This document shows positions 11,721-22,789 of a stretch of DNA of 64,000 nt, piece after piece. Under the pieces are notes generated by a model. That model ran no database searches. It saw only the letters and a list, made by a program, of their open reading frames with translations, and was not told the origin of the DNA. The stretch lies in assembly GCA_030272585.1 (NCBI GenBank), contig BSYQ01000002.1, positions 1,550,001 to 1,614,000 of the forward strand. The letters are read 5' to 3'. Position 1 is the first letter of the stretch; each line of letters starts with the position of its first letter. Made by a program: the position numbers and the translations under genes. Source of the stretch: Bryopsis sp. KO-2023. Lineage: Eukaryota > Chlorophyta > Ulvophyceae > Bryopsidales > Bryopsidaceae.

Positions 11721-14217
11721 TTAGTTTAATTAAATATAATATCTTTATTTTCATGCAAATAATGGAAATAAGGCACGGAGTTTTGGGGGGGTTTCCCCAT
11801 AAGGAAATTATGATTTTGTTCTACGTTCAAATTTTTCCCTTTTTGAATTACCTTTTTTCGTTTTCCCTCGGAGTCCAGCCCGGTCACAAGTGCATCCAAC
11901 CTAAAACGTAAAAATAAGAAAAACAAATGTGGTGAAGCGACCTTTTATATGTTTTGGAAATATCTATTTATCTTGGGATGTTGAAAACAAGGGGTTAGCT
12001 TTCGTGTGGTAATTGGAAAAAAAGAAAAAGAAAATGGGTAAGAAATTGAAAAAAACCAAACAAACTCATTAAAAAAAACTCGAATATTTGCTGAGTTTTT
12101 TAGTTAGATATATATATACATATGTACCTAAGAGAAGAAAAGGGATAAAGAGTAACTATTTCCTGGCAAAATAGCACATATATATTTGAAAAGAAAAAAT
12201 AATAATAATTGTAGTTCGTCAAATTACCTTATCTAGAAAGCAACGCATTTTTTCTCCTGCTCTATTTTTTGCTGCTCCAGTTTTCCTTCCCTATGATAGG
12301 TAAAAAAAAAGAAGAAAAAAAATTTGATGTCCACCAGTTGTATTCAAAAAAAAAAGAAAAAAAGAAAAAAAGAAAAAAAATCGAAAAGAAGGGGGGTAGG
12401 GACTAAAACTGAACAAGCAAATCATCAAGTAAATGATATATAATAAAGTAACTCATTTGAAAAAAAAAAATCAAAAAAAAAAAAGATGGTAAAGAAGTTC
12501 TCCAAAACAGATGGTTCTCATTTCTAAGAAAAAACCTAGTGGAACAAAAAAAAGACTACCAAGACAATAAAAGATAATACATATTTTTTTGGAAAATATT
12601 GATAAAAAAAGTACCAAAAAGAGATCAGCACATTTCCAAGAGAAGGGTCTGTTAGAGGTCAGCTCATTCTCATGGCTTCTTTTCCTATATATATCAAAAA
12701 AAAAAGAAAAACAGAAGTAAATAATTCTTTTTCATTTTTTTTTCCTTTTAAATGAAGAATTAAAGAAGGAAGTAATTATAACACAATAAAAAACCAGATT
12801 TTAAAGAAGGCTCCATAAATAGATTCAGTTTTTTTTTCAAAACTTGTTCAGAGATCTTTTTTAAAAGGGAGAAAAAAAAGAACGGGTCAAATTGTGGAAA
12901 ACTTGTTTTTCTCCTTTATTTTTTTTTTCCATGAACAAAATTTTCCTATACCCTCTGGAGCACCGACAATATATTTTTTTTGTAATTGTATTTCTCTTTT
13001 TTTTTCTAGCTGTGGGGGACTTGCCTCTGTGTTATTACTACTCTTTCAATTTCTTTCCTAATTTTTGTTTCATTTTTTTTTTAACCATAAGTGGAAGACC
13101 ACGCTCATCAGCTCATCTCGGAAAGAAATTCTCTGTTTTGCACTTGTTTTTTTTCCTCCTGATTTGATTTTGAACCCTGGCTGGAAAAGGAAAAAAAAAA
13201 GTCAAGGCAATTTTCTTGATTAAAAAAAGATTAGGTCACCCCCAGAGGGAATAACTTTTCTTTTCCCTTTTTTTTTTACTAAAGAAACAGGGAAGAGGGA
13301 ATAAATTTTTTTCTTCTTTTTCTTTATTTTTTGTTACTCAAAAAAAAAAGGGAAGAGGGGAAAAAAATGACTCTGTTTTTTATGAACCAAGACAACACTT
13401 GTTGACCCTGAATACAAAGAAAAGATCTACTAAAAAACAAAAACTGGAAATTAAGTTTCACTCTAAGGCAAAAAATAAAAACAAAAAAATAAATATATAA
13501 ATAAAAGAAGGAAACCCAATCTGCCTTGAAATAAAACTTATAAAAAAAACTTCCCCCTATTACCTTCTTTTCCCGAAAATTATTCAGGAAATAAACAATG
13601 AGAAAGGAATAAATAAAGAGAGGGGGGAAAACCAGTAAACAATTAAGACTGGTGAAGAAAAATTCAACCGAATCCCCTCAGGGAAAAAAAATATACTTTT
13701 TTCTAGTGGGAAAAAAGGACATTTTTCTCAACAGCCTAGAACCTCCCCAGCTCCACACACACACAAAAAAATGTAAGAAAATGAGGAAAAGCATCTTTTT
13801 TTTTCTCCTTTTAAAACTCGTACATGTTCTCGATTTTTTCCCGTCAGTCATCAAGGCTTCCGTCGCTCTGTTGCCTAGAAAAAAAAAAATTGGAAAAAAT
13901 AAGTTGGATAAAATTTAATATCTCTGTTTTCAAGAAAAAAAAAATGAAAGACAGGGCATCTCCACAGAACCCCCCTTTGTTTTGCGACCCCCCCAAAAAA
14001 AACATACACAAAAAGAGATATTGGGGAAAAAATAGCCCTCCACAGGAACCCCTTTTTTTCCCCAAAATAAAAGAGAAACTGGAAAAAGAAAATAATTTTA
14101 ACAGAAATAGAAAGAAAAAACAGAGCAGCAAAAATGGGTTCACTTCTACTGAACTCTCTCTTCCCACACCAAAAAAAAAAGAAAAAAAAAAAGGAACCAA
14201 AATAAAATAGAATAAGA
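11720..14217. repeat. A-run border zone (left edge of gene island 1)
   Basis: About 2.5 kb is dominated by plus-strand A homopolymers of 6 to 12 bases, with simple motifs such as AAAAAG and some T runs around 12900-13350. Open frames here are Lys- or Phe-runs and are not credible genes. The zone ends where the sequence becomes balanced and gene-like at about 14.22 kb. It mirrors the T-run zones at 24.5-26.2 and 51.3-52.6 kb. Confidence 0.8.
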
Positions 14218-15130
14218 GTGATATACAAACAAAAACAAACACGGGGCGATTCCACACCGTCGACCTCCTGTTCTTCATTTTCGTTTTTTCGCCCTTCTTC
14301 GTTTTTTAGCTCCGACTCTCCGTGTCTGTTTATAAAAAGAACGACTCAAAATATTTCTGAAGCTCATCTCAGGTGTGAAAAAAAAGCACGTCGGAGTGGA
14401 GGGGATCGTTACGTTTCAAACAGGAGCGCGTGCATTCTTTCCTGTTGAATTTGTTTTTGAAAAAAATAGCGAGGAAAGAGAACGACTGACCCGCACCCTG
14501 AACGCGAGCTCGACAGATTTTTTTTTCCTCCCTCACCTTTCCCTCTTTCTCTTTCCTTTCGCCATGCTCGCACCCAGCGGCCTCTTTTTCTCTTTTTCGT
14601 CTTCTTTTTTTTTGGAACTGGAGAGGGTGGGGGGGTAGACAGGAAAAGGTAGGTTGGTCTTTGCATTACCTAATCGAGGTCAGCGGATTTTTTGGGAGGC
14701 CCAAAAAAAAATCCCTCTCAGCACGATTTGCTATGTTCTCGTCATCGCATGGGAAGATCGAATGAGTTCTTTTATGACCGACAGATACACCGGTCTGACT
14801 GGTGTCCACCAGTCTGACATAGGCGTCGAAGTGTTTTCAGAAACAGAAGCCACACAGGCAAAAACTCATACAGACACTCACACAGACTTAAAACACCTGA
14901 ATCCAAGTGTTATCTTCACAGAAGTCCTATCTCTGTTAAGAAAACAATTAAAAAAAAAAAAAAAAGACGTCACGCCACCAAGTGATCGTCAGAAAGAATG
15001 GGGGGAAAACACAACAGTCCCTAAGAAAATTCTCGAACCCAAGGGCTTTTGCAAGCACCCTTTGATCCTAAGGTCAAACAGAGATTAAACCCCCAAGAAC
15101 CTTCCTATCCCCTTTGCACTTTCTAGCGAC
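14218..15130 (+). promoter_or_regulatory. Island edge, likely 5' region without a clear gene
   Basis: The sequence is more balanced than the A-run zone, with pyrimidine tracts around 14520-14625 and an imperfect hairpin at about 14790-14822 (ACCGGTCTGACTGGTG against CACCAGTCTGAC). Frames on both strands overlap and none is convincing. By analogy with the right edges of both islands, this is probably promoter and 5' untranslated sequence of an inward-facing plus-strand gene. Confidence 0.3.
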
Positions 15131-15143
15131 CTTTTCTAGCACC

Positions 15144-15308
15144 ATGTCGTCAGTCCTACTCCCTCGCCTCTTCGAAGAGTTGACCCTGCTGCAACACAGC
15201 CGCCGCTCAGGAGCAGCACGGACGTACATGCGCGCGTCTCCAGTCGTCACCCCATGTCCGACTGGGTTACCCCATGTCCGACTGGGATACCTCAACATTC
15301 GCTACTGA
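15144..15308 (+). CDS. Candidate short ORF or first exon (54 aa)
   Basis: An ATG at 15144 opens 54 codons starting MSSVLLPRLFEELTLLQHSR. The composition is Leu/Arg-rich, like an organelle-targeting N-terminus. A 20-bp unit (CCCCATGTCCGACTGGG core) is repeated in tandem at 15249-15288. The frame ends at 15308, and a longer open frame in the same direction follows at 15396. They may be exons of one inward-facing gene, but no strong splice pair was fixed. Confidence 0.3.
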   Translation: MSSVLLPRLFEELTLLQHSRRSGAARTYMRASPVVTPCPTGLPHVRLGYLNIRY

Positions 15309-15395
15309 ACGTGTGTAGAGCTGTGCGCCTCCAGTAGAATGTTCCTCAACGTACCTCCTTGAGGTTGGAGGTCGGAGGTTAGTTAGCTTTTTTGA

Positions 15396-15824
15396 GTGAA
15401 GGTCGACAGCTCCAAACTTGTGAACCTGAATGCTTTAAATTTGTTGTTGCAATTGCAACAAAAGAGAGAAAGCACTCTCCATGATTCTGGAATAGATCCG
15501 AAAAAACACACAAAGGAATATGTGCCTGCCACACCTCCACTCTTTCGTTCTCTTTGGTTATATGGAGCGCACGCTCCAATGGTGGGTACAGTTGCTGTAC
15601 TACAGCACCAAAGAGGTGTTCTCAAAGAGGAATTCAGTACGCGCTCTTGCTTGGGTATCAATATGTGGCCTGAAAGACATGGTTTCAAAACACTTGTTTG
15701 CTGGCGAACCAGAATCAATTCAATTCAACTCTTGCAACACAATCCTTTCCTTCTATCCCATTCCCCAGTCCATCGACTTGTTCCTGACGCTCAACCACAT
15801 GTACGTCAAAACCCCCCAGGGTAA
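15396..15824 (+). CDS. Candidate exon of unknown protein
   Basis: The frame is open for about 142 codons and reads like protein (KLVNLNALNLLLQLQQKRES near the start). It follows a possible acceptor, TTAGTTAG, near 15386. A second plus-strand frame (15520-15990) is also open and hydrophobic, so the true frame is uncertain. It would converge with the minus-strand leucine-rich-repeat gene ending at 16033. No family was recognised. Confidence 0.3.
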   Translation: MKVDSSKLVNLNALNLLLQLQQKRESTLHDSGIDPKKHTKEYVPATPPLFRSLWLYGAHAPMVGTVAVLQHQRGVLKEEFSTRSCLGINMWPERHGFKTLVCWRTRINSIQLLQHNPFLLSHSPVHRLVPDAQPHVRQNPPG

Positions 15825-16032
15825 CTTCACACCAACTCAAACACGCTCGCTCAGGTCTTTTTTTCCCCGTCCAACTCACTCCCTTAACCTGATTCAAGAC
15901 AACTTATACAAGCCCTTGCTCCGAATTCCCCTTTTTCCTTTCTCCCTTTCATTTTCTTTTCCTTTTGCTCTGTGCTTTGCCCCACGATAAAAAGTCTCTC
16001 ATATCGCTGTTGTCTCATATTGGAACCGAAGA

Positions 16033-17025
16033 TCACCTGCGCCTCCACAGTGCCACAGCAGCGACCCCTATCACAGCACCCCCGATCAGCGAGCACCTCT
16101 TCCAGAACCGTCTTCTTGGTCTTTCATCATGGCCATCGAGCGTGGCTGGGTTGGCCGGCGTTGCACTTGGAGGCTCCTCCGCCGCCACTAGGATCGATCC
16201 GTGATTCGCTCGCGAGATCGAGCTACCTGCAGGGAGGACGGACGCGGACATCCCACCAGGGTGTTGAACCCTGGCACTGAGCGCATCCTCAGTTTCCCTG
16301 GAAGCCCTGGACAGACAAATTAGATTCGTGAACAGTCAATCACAAAAACAAAATTTGAAAACACAACTCAAAAGCTGCTCTTCAGTTCCTTTACCTTGTC
16401 CATCCCCCCTCGGTGCTCAGATCCCTGGAGGTGCACGTCTCGCTTTTTTCTGTATTTGCTCGCTTCAACGCTGCCATGACAAACGACGTACGCATTTTGA
16501 TTGTTCCCGAGGTCGCTGGGGGGCGCTGGAGGCACAGGATCTCTCTGGCCGGACATGGTCCCGCATTGGGGCCGTACCATATCTCCCAGAGCTTCTTTTT
16601 TGAGCCCGGGAGCTGCTCCATCATTGGGTTGCCATTCAACGAAAGTTTTTTCATCCCCGTGATGGCACCCAGGGCGACGGGCAGGTTGTTCAACAAGTTA
16701 TCGGCAAGACTCAACTCGGTAAGCGCATGGAGACTCCCGATTTCAGTCGGCAGCACCCGGATCTGTGGAACAAACAGGAGTGCTCAATAGTGACGTCTTT
16801 CGTCGTTCAGTACTCATTCTAGAGCGGAGGCGCATCTCAATTTCCTACCCTGTTTTGGTCCAACTTTAGGACCGTTAGTGACATCAGTCCACCTATCTCG
16901 GGTGGAATCGTCGTAAGGGAGTTGCGGGATAGAACAATGACTTTCGCTTTCTTCTTCTCCAACAGTGCCTGCGGGATTTCCTGTAGTCCCCATTGTTTGG
17001 CCAGAATCGTAAATTCGCCCATCAT
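16033..17025 (-). CDS. Tail-anchored leucine-rich-repeat protein, three exons
   Basis: The model is complement(join(16033-16306, 16395-16762, 16849-17025)), 272 codons plus stop. Introns are GTAAAG...CAG (88 bases) and GTAGGA...CAG (86 bases), and phases match at both junctions. Residues about 27-115 form four leucine-rich repeats of the intracellular type (LKLDQN/RIRVLPTEIG across the junction, then LTELSLADNLLNNLP and KKLSLNGNP), as in Ras-suppressor/SHOC2-like and plant PIRL proteins. After a polar linker, residues 253-269 form one hydrophobic segment (CSLIGGAVIGVAAVALW) with RPRRR before it and RRR ending the protein. This is a C-terminal tail anchor; a short segment with basic flanks suggests the mitochondrial or peroxisomal outer membrane (inference). 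The ATG pair at 17025/17022 was chosen because the first repeat follows soon after, but the frame is open up to 17187, so a longer N-terminus or an upstream exon is possible. It is divergent to the gene starting at 19076. Confidence 0.8.
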
Positions 17026-17189
17026 TTCCTGAATGGCACATTTCAGGCTGTTATGATCATTTTGGTTGATCAGGGAGGGCCATTTGAGCGCGAAACCCCC
17101 CCTCCACTTCGAAAGTTTGTGTGCCACTGAGAAAAAGCTTTTGTAGCATCTCAGTGAGTTTTTTTTATCCAATCGTAAGCAATCCAAAT

Positions 17190-19070
17190 CAAGAAAGCAA
17201 ATCCCCAGGAGAGGAAAGGGTTGTTCTCATGGAGCTATCGCTGTTTGGCTGAACCAATGAAAATACATGTAGACAAAAAAGAAGCAACGAGAGCGGCGCT
17301 GGTGATCAGCTGTGAGAAGCACATCACGATGCAGCCCCCTGCTTTGTATTGCTCGACAGTGTACCGGTGAAACAGTGGTACGGCTGTAACAACCGGTCTA
17401 AATTTTGCTTCAGCAATTTCCTAAGGATGTGTTGCCACTGCCCAAGCTGCCGAAAGGCTAGAGAGACTTTTGTTGGTTCAACGCACCGTCCGAAAATCTG
17501 CGTCTGACATCCTGTTTGAACTTTTTGTCATCAGCTCCATGGCGGCGACTGTGGCGGCGGACACTCTTCGAAACGACAAACTTTTCGACTGCGCTGACGA
17601 GACCAGTAGATGCTTGGTGAAGCTAACCTTTCGAGTATGGAAATCCTACTTTCGATCGGCGAAGCTCAAAGTCAAGGTTGCGAGCCCTTAACTGTATCTG
17701 CTCGGTTGACCGTCCTCACTCGAGTGATTGAGAGGTTTAGGAAATAAAGCAAAACACACGGGTAGAGAAACGGTCACTGAAACGGTTCCAGTCCCGGTCT
17801 TGATAACGGTCACAGAACCGGTCACGCTACTCGCTGGACGCTGGCTGGGAGAAGTAGGAGTGACTCGGTACCTCTCGATCGATTTTCAGCAGCGTCTCGA
17901 GAGCTCAGCGAAGGAGGGGGGGGGGAAAGAATCTCTGCATATGTTTGGGAGAGGGAAAAGAGAAAGATTCCTGCATATGTTTGAATATCTGTGAGCCTCA
18001 GGTTTGGTTTAATCTTGAGGGAAAGGGGGTGTGTAGCTGGTGAGGTTCTGTACTGAGAAACATATAGATCTTCGAAAAGGAAGTTACTACCAAACCATTC
18101 TACGCTGGAAAAAAAACCCTTGGAATATGATGACTGATATCGTCGTAGACGTTCATTCAGTTTCGTTCGTTGAGAAGAAAATCTTTGCTTAGACAGAGAC
18201 TCGCATGGTGTGGGGTGTATCCTCGTTTTATCGTTCATTTTTAAAAGGAGTTTGCTCATTAAAAAACTCGGTAGATAATGTGAAGAAACTGAACAGAGTA
18301 TCGCAAACCCATATCCGCGTGAGCCTGCATGCAGAGTCTTCATCTTAATTAGACGACTTATTGATTTATTGCTTTTCGTCGAGGCTGCCCTAGATCACGA
18401 CAGAGTAAAGCGTGGAATCTAGAGTGTCTGCTCCTGGTGATACCATGCATAGATTCTCTTCTCTTTTTTCCCCCTTTTTCGTTTGGTACCTTATACTATA
18501 AGGTACCCATAGTATGGAGCATGGGTTGGTCGAACTATTCCGAAGAAAGTTTGTGAAACAATTGAATGCATACACAGCATGAGACTACTTTCTCAACACA
18601 GAAAAGCTCAGAACAATACATGGAGGGGGGAAACTCCTGAACATCCAGAGCATCCACCCTGAGCCAACTCAATATCATTTACAGCAATCCAACAATTGCA
18701 GCAATTGTTCATACTGTTGTTCGGTAGCTACAATGCAAAGGCTCAAAGCATCGAAAATACCCACCAGACCAGAAAATTTTGATTCAATGCAACAGACTAG
18801 TATCCTCACAAGATCTCAGGCCTTTTGCGACATACCACAAAGAACGACAGCGGAATGGCAATGGAAAGACAAAATGAAAAAAACTATCCATGGGTGTTCT
18901 GAGTCAGAACTTCTGACGACCGGCCGCCAAAGAGTGGTATTTTTTCTCGCGGTTGGCGGTTATGTGGACGGTTTTCATCTGTTTGAACCCCTTTTGTTTA
19001 AACAAAGGTCAATTTTGACCTTCAGGGCTCTACGTAAACACGGAACGCACGGGACGCCTTCATTTTTGAC
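17190..19070. other. Divergent intergenic region
   Basis: This lies between the minus-strand leucine-rich-repeat gene and the plus-strand gene at 19076. It contains a cluster of the word ACGGTC/CCGGT on both strands at 17760-17830, resembling the word lattices of the MITEs but without recognised ends. It also contains the short palindrome GGTACCTTATACTATAAGGTACC (about 18485-18507) and a segment weakly similar to the small membrane gene. Frames such as 17470-17691 are not convincing. Confidence 0.4.
18185..18330 (+). pseudogene. Possible decayed relative of the small membrane-protein exon
   Basis: The DNA resembles 22630-22775. A stretch around TCGCATGGTGTGGGGTGTATCCTC aligns with TCGCATGTGGTACGGGGTGGATCCTC, and GAAGAAACTGAACAGAGTATCGCAAAC aligns with GAAGAAATCAAGCGGAGTAACGCAAAC at a similar distance. 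One frame gives a hydrophobic run followed by CEETEQSIANP, against YEEIKRSNANK. The frame is not open and no first exon was found. This would be a degenerate tandem relative; the similarity is short and could be misleading. Confidence 0.3.
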
Positions 19071-19075
19071 TGGCG

Positions 19076-22000
19076 ATGTTTGCAATTGCCTGGTTCAACA
19101 GATTTTGTTGCGGTCCCCCTCCGAAGGAAGTGTTTTCGGAAGTGGTCGTGTCGTTGGAAGAACAGCCGCAGCAGCCGCCAGTCATATCTGAGGAGAAGCC
19201 ACTAGTGTTTTCGGAAGACGGATACGGCGAGGAGATATTTCTTTCCGCTGCGTCCCTCTCCATACCCGACCCCTACCCTGTCCCACCTCCAACTCCATAT
19301 AATTTCGTGGAAGATTCCGCCTGGGCAGCGGTAATAGTTTTCAGTTCGATTTCTAAATTTTTCTTTATTTTTTTTGGGTCAAATTCTAAAATTTAAACGC
19401 CGTCGTGTTCAACAGCTGCGAGTCCTGCGAGCCACAGTGAAATTGGAGAAGATCGTTGCAGCAAATAGTGATCTAAAGGTGAGTATAGCCAATCGCTTGA
19501 AATAGATATCATAAGCTGTTTGTCAATTGATTGGAAACTGCAAGCATCGCTCTGGTTTGAATAAAACAGCTCGGCGTGAATATGAGTGCTCGCAAAAAAA
19601 GAAAAAAGAAAAGCTGTCAGTGTATGTTGCATAGAAATTCAACATTTTGGTCGACGGAAAGTGATACATGCGGTTTTCCAGGTTTCGGACAGCGAATGAA
19701 TGTCGTGAGAAATAAGGGACAGGAGCTCGACGAAAAAAGTTGTGGAACAGTTTTATGGGATGTGTCTGTCCAAGCAGATGGAATTGCCAATGCAATGAAC
19801 GTGGTAGGTCTGGTCCGCCGAAAATGCCTGGAGACTGTGAGGGTGTTTTCCAAAGCGCTCAAGGTCGTCATTGAGCCAACGCATCCAAGCTTCAACAAAG
19901 CTGCCAAGGCAGGAACAGTTTTAAATGACCTCAGCGGGGTGTCCACGGCGAGCCATATGGGACATTCTGCAGCATATAAAACTTCACGAGTGAATCACAG
20001 TTTGAGAAAGGAAGTCCTTGGTATCGATACCACTTTTTCGGTGAAAATCCCAATGCTCTGGGAAAGCGTTTTGAAGGACAGCAGGCAAAAGTGCCTGCAA
20101 TGTGAAAGTCCCTCGCTTACAAGTTTTTTTCAGACGAGTTTTTTTCGAGCGCCTCATCTACCACGATATCGGAGCTGGCTTTCCAACCTTTCACTCACGG
20201 ACCCAAAGGTTTTGGCTTTCTAGAGTATCACAGGTCAAGCCTGGACGACCAAAAGGTCAGTGTAAAGAAGTGTGAGAAAGTAAGAATCAACAATTCACTG
20301 GGATCTGTTTTTGTTTTTGGCAAATGAGAGACGTTTCGCATGTTTCACTCTAACAGATCAGAAGCGGGCATGAAACGACACCCTATTTTGGGGTTGAGCA
20401 TGCACCATGGCAAAATATGGGAGACACAGCGACTGGGAGAAATTGAGAAAGGCGACGGCATGCTGAAACTCGACTCAATGAAAAATGTCAAGAAGGAAGG
20501 GCCAATATTGGTTTTGTCGGACGTACCTACCCACGATTCTCCTTTTCTGAAACCACAAGCGTTTTCATTGATCGAACTCCAGAGGGTCCTGATAAGGTTT
20601 GATAAAAGCACGCGCTCCCCCATCGACTCCCACATCACCATTGATGCTCAGACTGGAGCTTTATGCGGAGTGGGGGGGCAGGTATCGGTACGATCGAGGT
20701 GTTGGTATCGACACGTGGGGAGTTTGAACAAAGACAAGGGAAGCCAGTCCACGATCTGCGATTCTTGGAAATTTTGGCCAGAAAGCACACAGGTCCTAGC
20801 ATCCAACGAGAAGGCCACAGGTGCAATGGATGAAAAACATAAGGACTTCCCCACCCCAAAGAAAGCTATGAGCGTGGAGCCTGTGGTGTGTCATGGTAAC
20901 GCTCACTACCTAACGCAGTGGTTCACCAAGCTACTCATGAGAAGAGAATCTCTGATGTATGGACACGGCCCAGTAAAGATTGGCGTCGCCACTGATCCAA
21001 GCCGACAGGAAACTCTGGACTCCATTCACACTTTCGACGGGATTTCAAACTCAATGCATAGACTCACCAATCAAGTTTTGGTTGAGAGCGTGGGGATGGA
21101 GCACCCAGATGCTTTCAACAGAATCATACCCACCATGAACATCAATGAGTCAAACCTGATATCGAAGCTCGGGCAAGACCCTGTCGGAAATCGTTTCCGA
21201 TTGATCATCGAGTTTGGCGCAAAATGGAGGCAAGGATCCGGATGGATGTATACTCTGCTTCGGAGCCTTCAAGCACCGAGTGTGGTCAGTGAATCCGACT
21301 AATGTTTGGATAAGAGTGGGCATATCTCAACACTAAGAAAACCTAATCATCCGTCCTCGTCTTGAAGGTGCAATTCAAGCAAGAGCTGAGCTTTTGTGTT
21401 TTGAACTCAATCAGGCTGCAGTTCGAGAAAGACTGCGCAAACAAAAAAGAAGAATTAACAATGCCCTGGAGGACAAAAACACGATTGGGCCCAAATTGTA
21501 CCATAGACCGTGCGTGCGATATCCCACGGCCTGTTGTCTGGGAATAGACGCTGGATCTGCGAGGAAACCAGGTGAGTTGGTGGGCTTTCACTGCGCGATG
21601 GACACATCCCTCTTGAACGAGTCGAACAGGGAATCGTCAGATTCAACACCGGAGTATGTCAAAATTTCCCCAGTCAATTCAACTACTCCCTAACAAACTC
21701 TGTTTTGTATCCTCATTTACCAACCCTCACCTGGTTTACTTGACAATAGGCACAGAAAGCGCTCACCGAGACTCTGCGTGCACCGCAGTCGGGCTACTGA
21801 ACGTATTGATGATGGTCAAACTTGCTCGGCGATCGCAGAAACAACTTGCCAAAATATCGTTTACAATTCAATGGACACGTTTTCTGCGAGAAATAAAGAG
21901 CTGCCAAAGTGGTTTCAAGCCAATCGCATCAGGACTGGAGCGACGAAAGGTGCTGTTGTCTTGACTGGGCCCGCAAAGCTTCCCGAAAACTATAGCGTGG

Positions 22001-22295
22001 AGCCTAATACGCTCTGGGAGAGTATAGCTCATGCTGGGAACGATTTTTTGGGTCAATGGCAAGCGATCGGTCACTGGTGGCTCAAAAGCTGGCTGTGGAA
22101 AGGGATGCCATTCAAACCATCAAGCTGCGTTTCGTCACAACACAGACAAAGAGATCGCTCCCTGGGACTCGTTTGCCTCTTTTCATGCAAGTGAAAAACT
22201 CCTGGCGCTTTTCGTCACAACAAAGTATTGCTGGAGATGTGCGTTCCTCCTTCAATATGAGGCTCGACACTGCCTTTTTCTTTGTCGAGTTCTAA
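19076..22295 (+). CDS. Multi-exon gene, function unknown
   Basis: The first exons are well supported by phase: 19076-19330, 19416-19478, 19693-20020, 20134-20279, then a long frame from 20331 to about 21284. The introns are 85, 214, 113 and 51 bases, all GT-AG. The N-terminus carries CCGPPP and a Pro/Glu-rich segment; the adjacent cysteines could be lipid-modified (inference). Exon 2 encodes a short amphipathic helix (LRVLRATVKLEKIVAANSDL). Exon 3 contains QADGIANAMN and GHSAAYKTSRVNHSLRKEVL, and exon 4 FTHGPKGFGFLEYHRSSL. Helical, charged segments downstream (for example LVAQKLAVERDAIQTIKLRF near 22075) suggest a coiled or BAR-like protein, but no family was identified. Downstream of 21284 the exons are uncertain; the last frame ends at 22293-22295. 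The donor at 20021 (GTATCG) is weak but is the only one that keeps phase. Confidence 0.55.
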
Positions 22296-22384
22296 AAGCT
22301 GAAACAAAATGTCGGAATCACTGAGAGCGGTCCTTAGACGTGTTATTTTGGAGTGACAGTTGATTGTTTGCTCATTAATCGAAC

Positions 22385-22788
22385 ATGAGCAACAAAAAGC
22401 CTGGGGCTGTTCGACAAGGAGGAAAAGTGAGACATATTTATCAAGAGAAATGAGCCATATATGGCAAGGCCTGTGTTGAAAGGTGTTCAAGGGGATGGGA
22501 AAAAAAAAGATCAGGAGGAGTGCTGAATCTGTATCCTTTCGTTTCGTTTCGCAATTTTTTGAAGATTTTTCTTGGTAGCAGGGAGATAGAGCTTTCCAAA
22601 ACGTTCCCACAAAAGTGTTAGAATTAACGCAAAGAGACGCTTTACTCACAATCGCATGTGGTACGGGGTGGATCCTCTTATCTCTATATAAATATAGAAC
22701 ACTAGAACTGCACTTTGCCCGTGACAGACTTAGACAACAGTATGAAGAAATCAAGCGGAGTAACGCAAACAAGTGTTTAGGAGGGTAG
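22385..22788 (+). CDS. Small single-pass membrane protein, two exons (82 aa)
   Basis: The model is join(22385-22426, 22582-22788). Exon 1 encodes MSNKKPGAVRQGGK and ends at a GTGAGA donor. The 155-base intron ends TTGGTAGCAG, and phase 0 is kept. Exon 2 gives a polar stretch, a hydrophobic segment at residues about 34-50 (ALLTIACGTGWILLSLY), and then a charged helix (RDRLRQQYEEIKRSNANK). It has the layout of a small organellar inner- or outer-membrane subunit, with basic residues at the N-terminus and no cleavable signal. A stop codon precedes the ATG in frame, supporting the start. It begins only 90 bases after the last stop of the upstream gene, so it could alternatively be a 3' exon pair of that gene. 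No family was recognised. Confidence 0.6.
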
Positions 22789-22789
22789 T

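Noticed and set aside
13652-14278. Lys- or Phe-rich frames of 88 to 144 codons
   Set aside because: Homopolymer A/T runs generate stop-free frames; there is no protein-like composition.
15520-15990. A 156-codon hydrophobic plus-strand frame as the main gene of this interval
   Set aside because: It overlaps the 15396-15824 frame; neither is clearly better, and its end is a pyrimidine-tract artefact (Phe/Ser/Leu).
17822-18343. A 173-codon minus-strand frame
   Set aside because: It lies antisense to the weakly similar exon relic, has no domain, and is low-complexity at its C-terminal end.
22215-22772. A 185-codon minus-strand frame
   Set aside because: It is the antisense of the better supported two-exon membrane gene and the end of the multi-exon gene.
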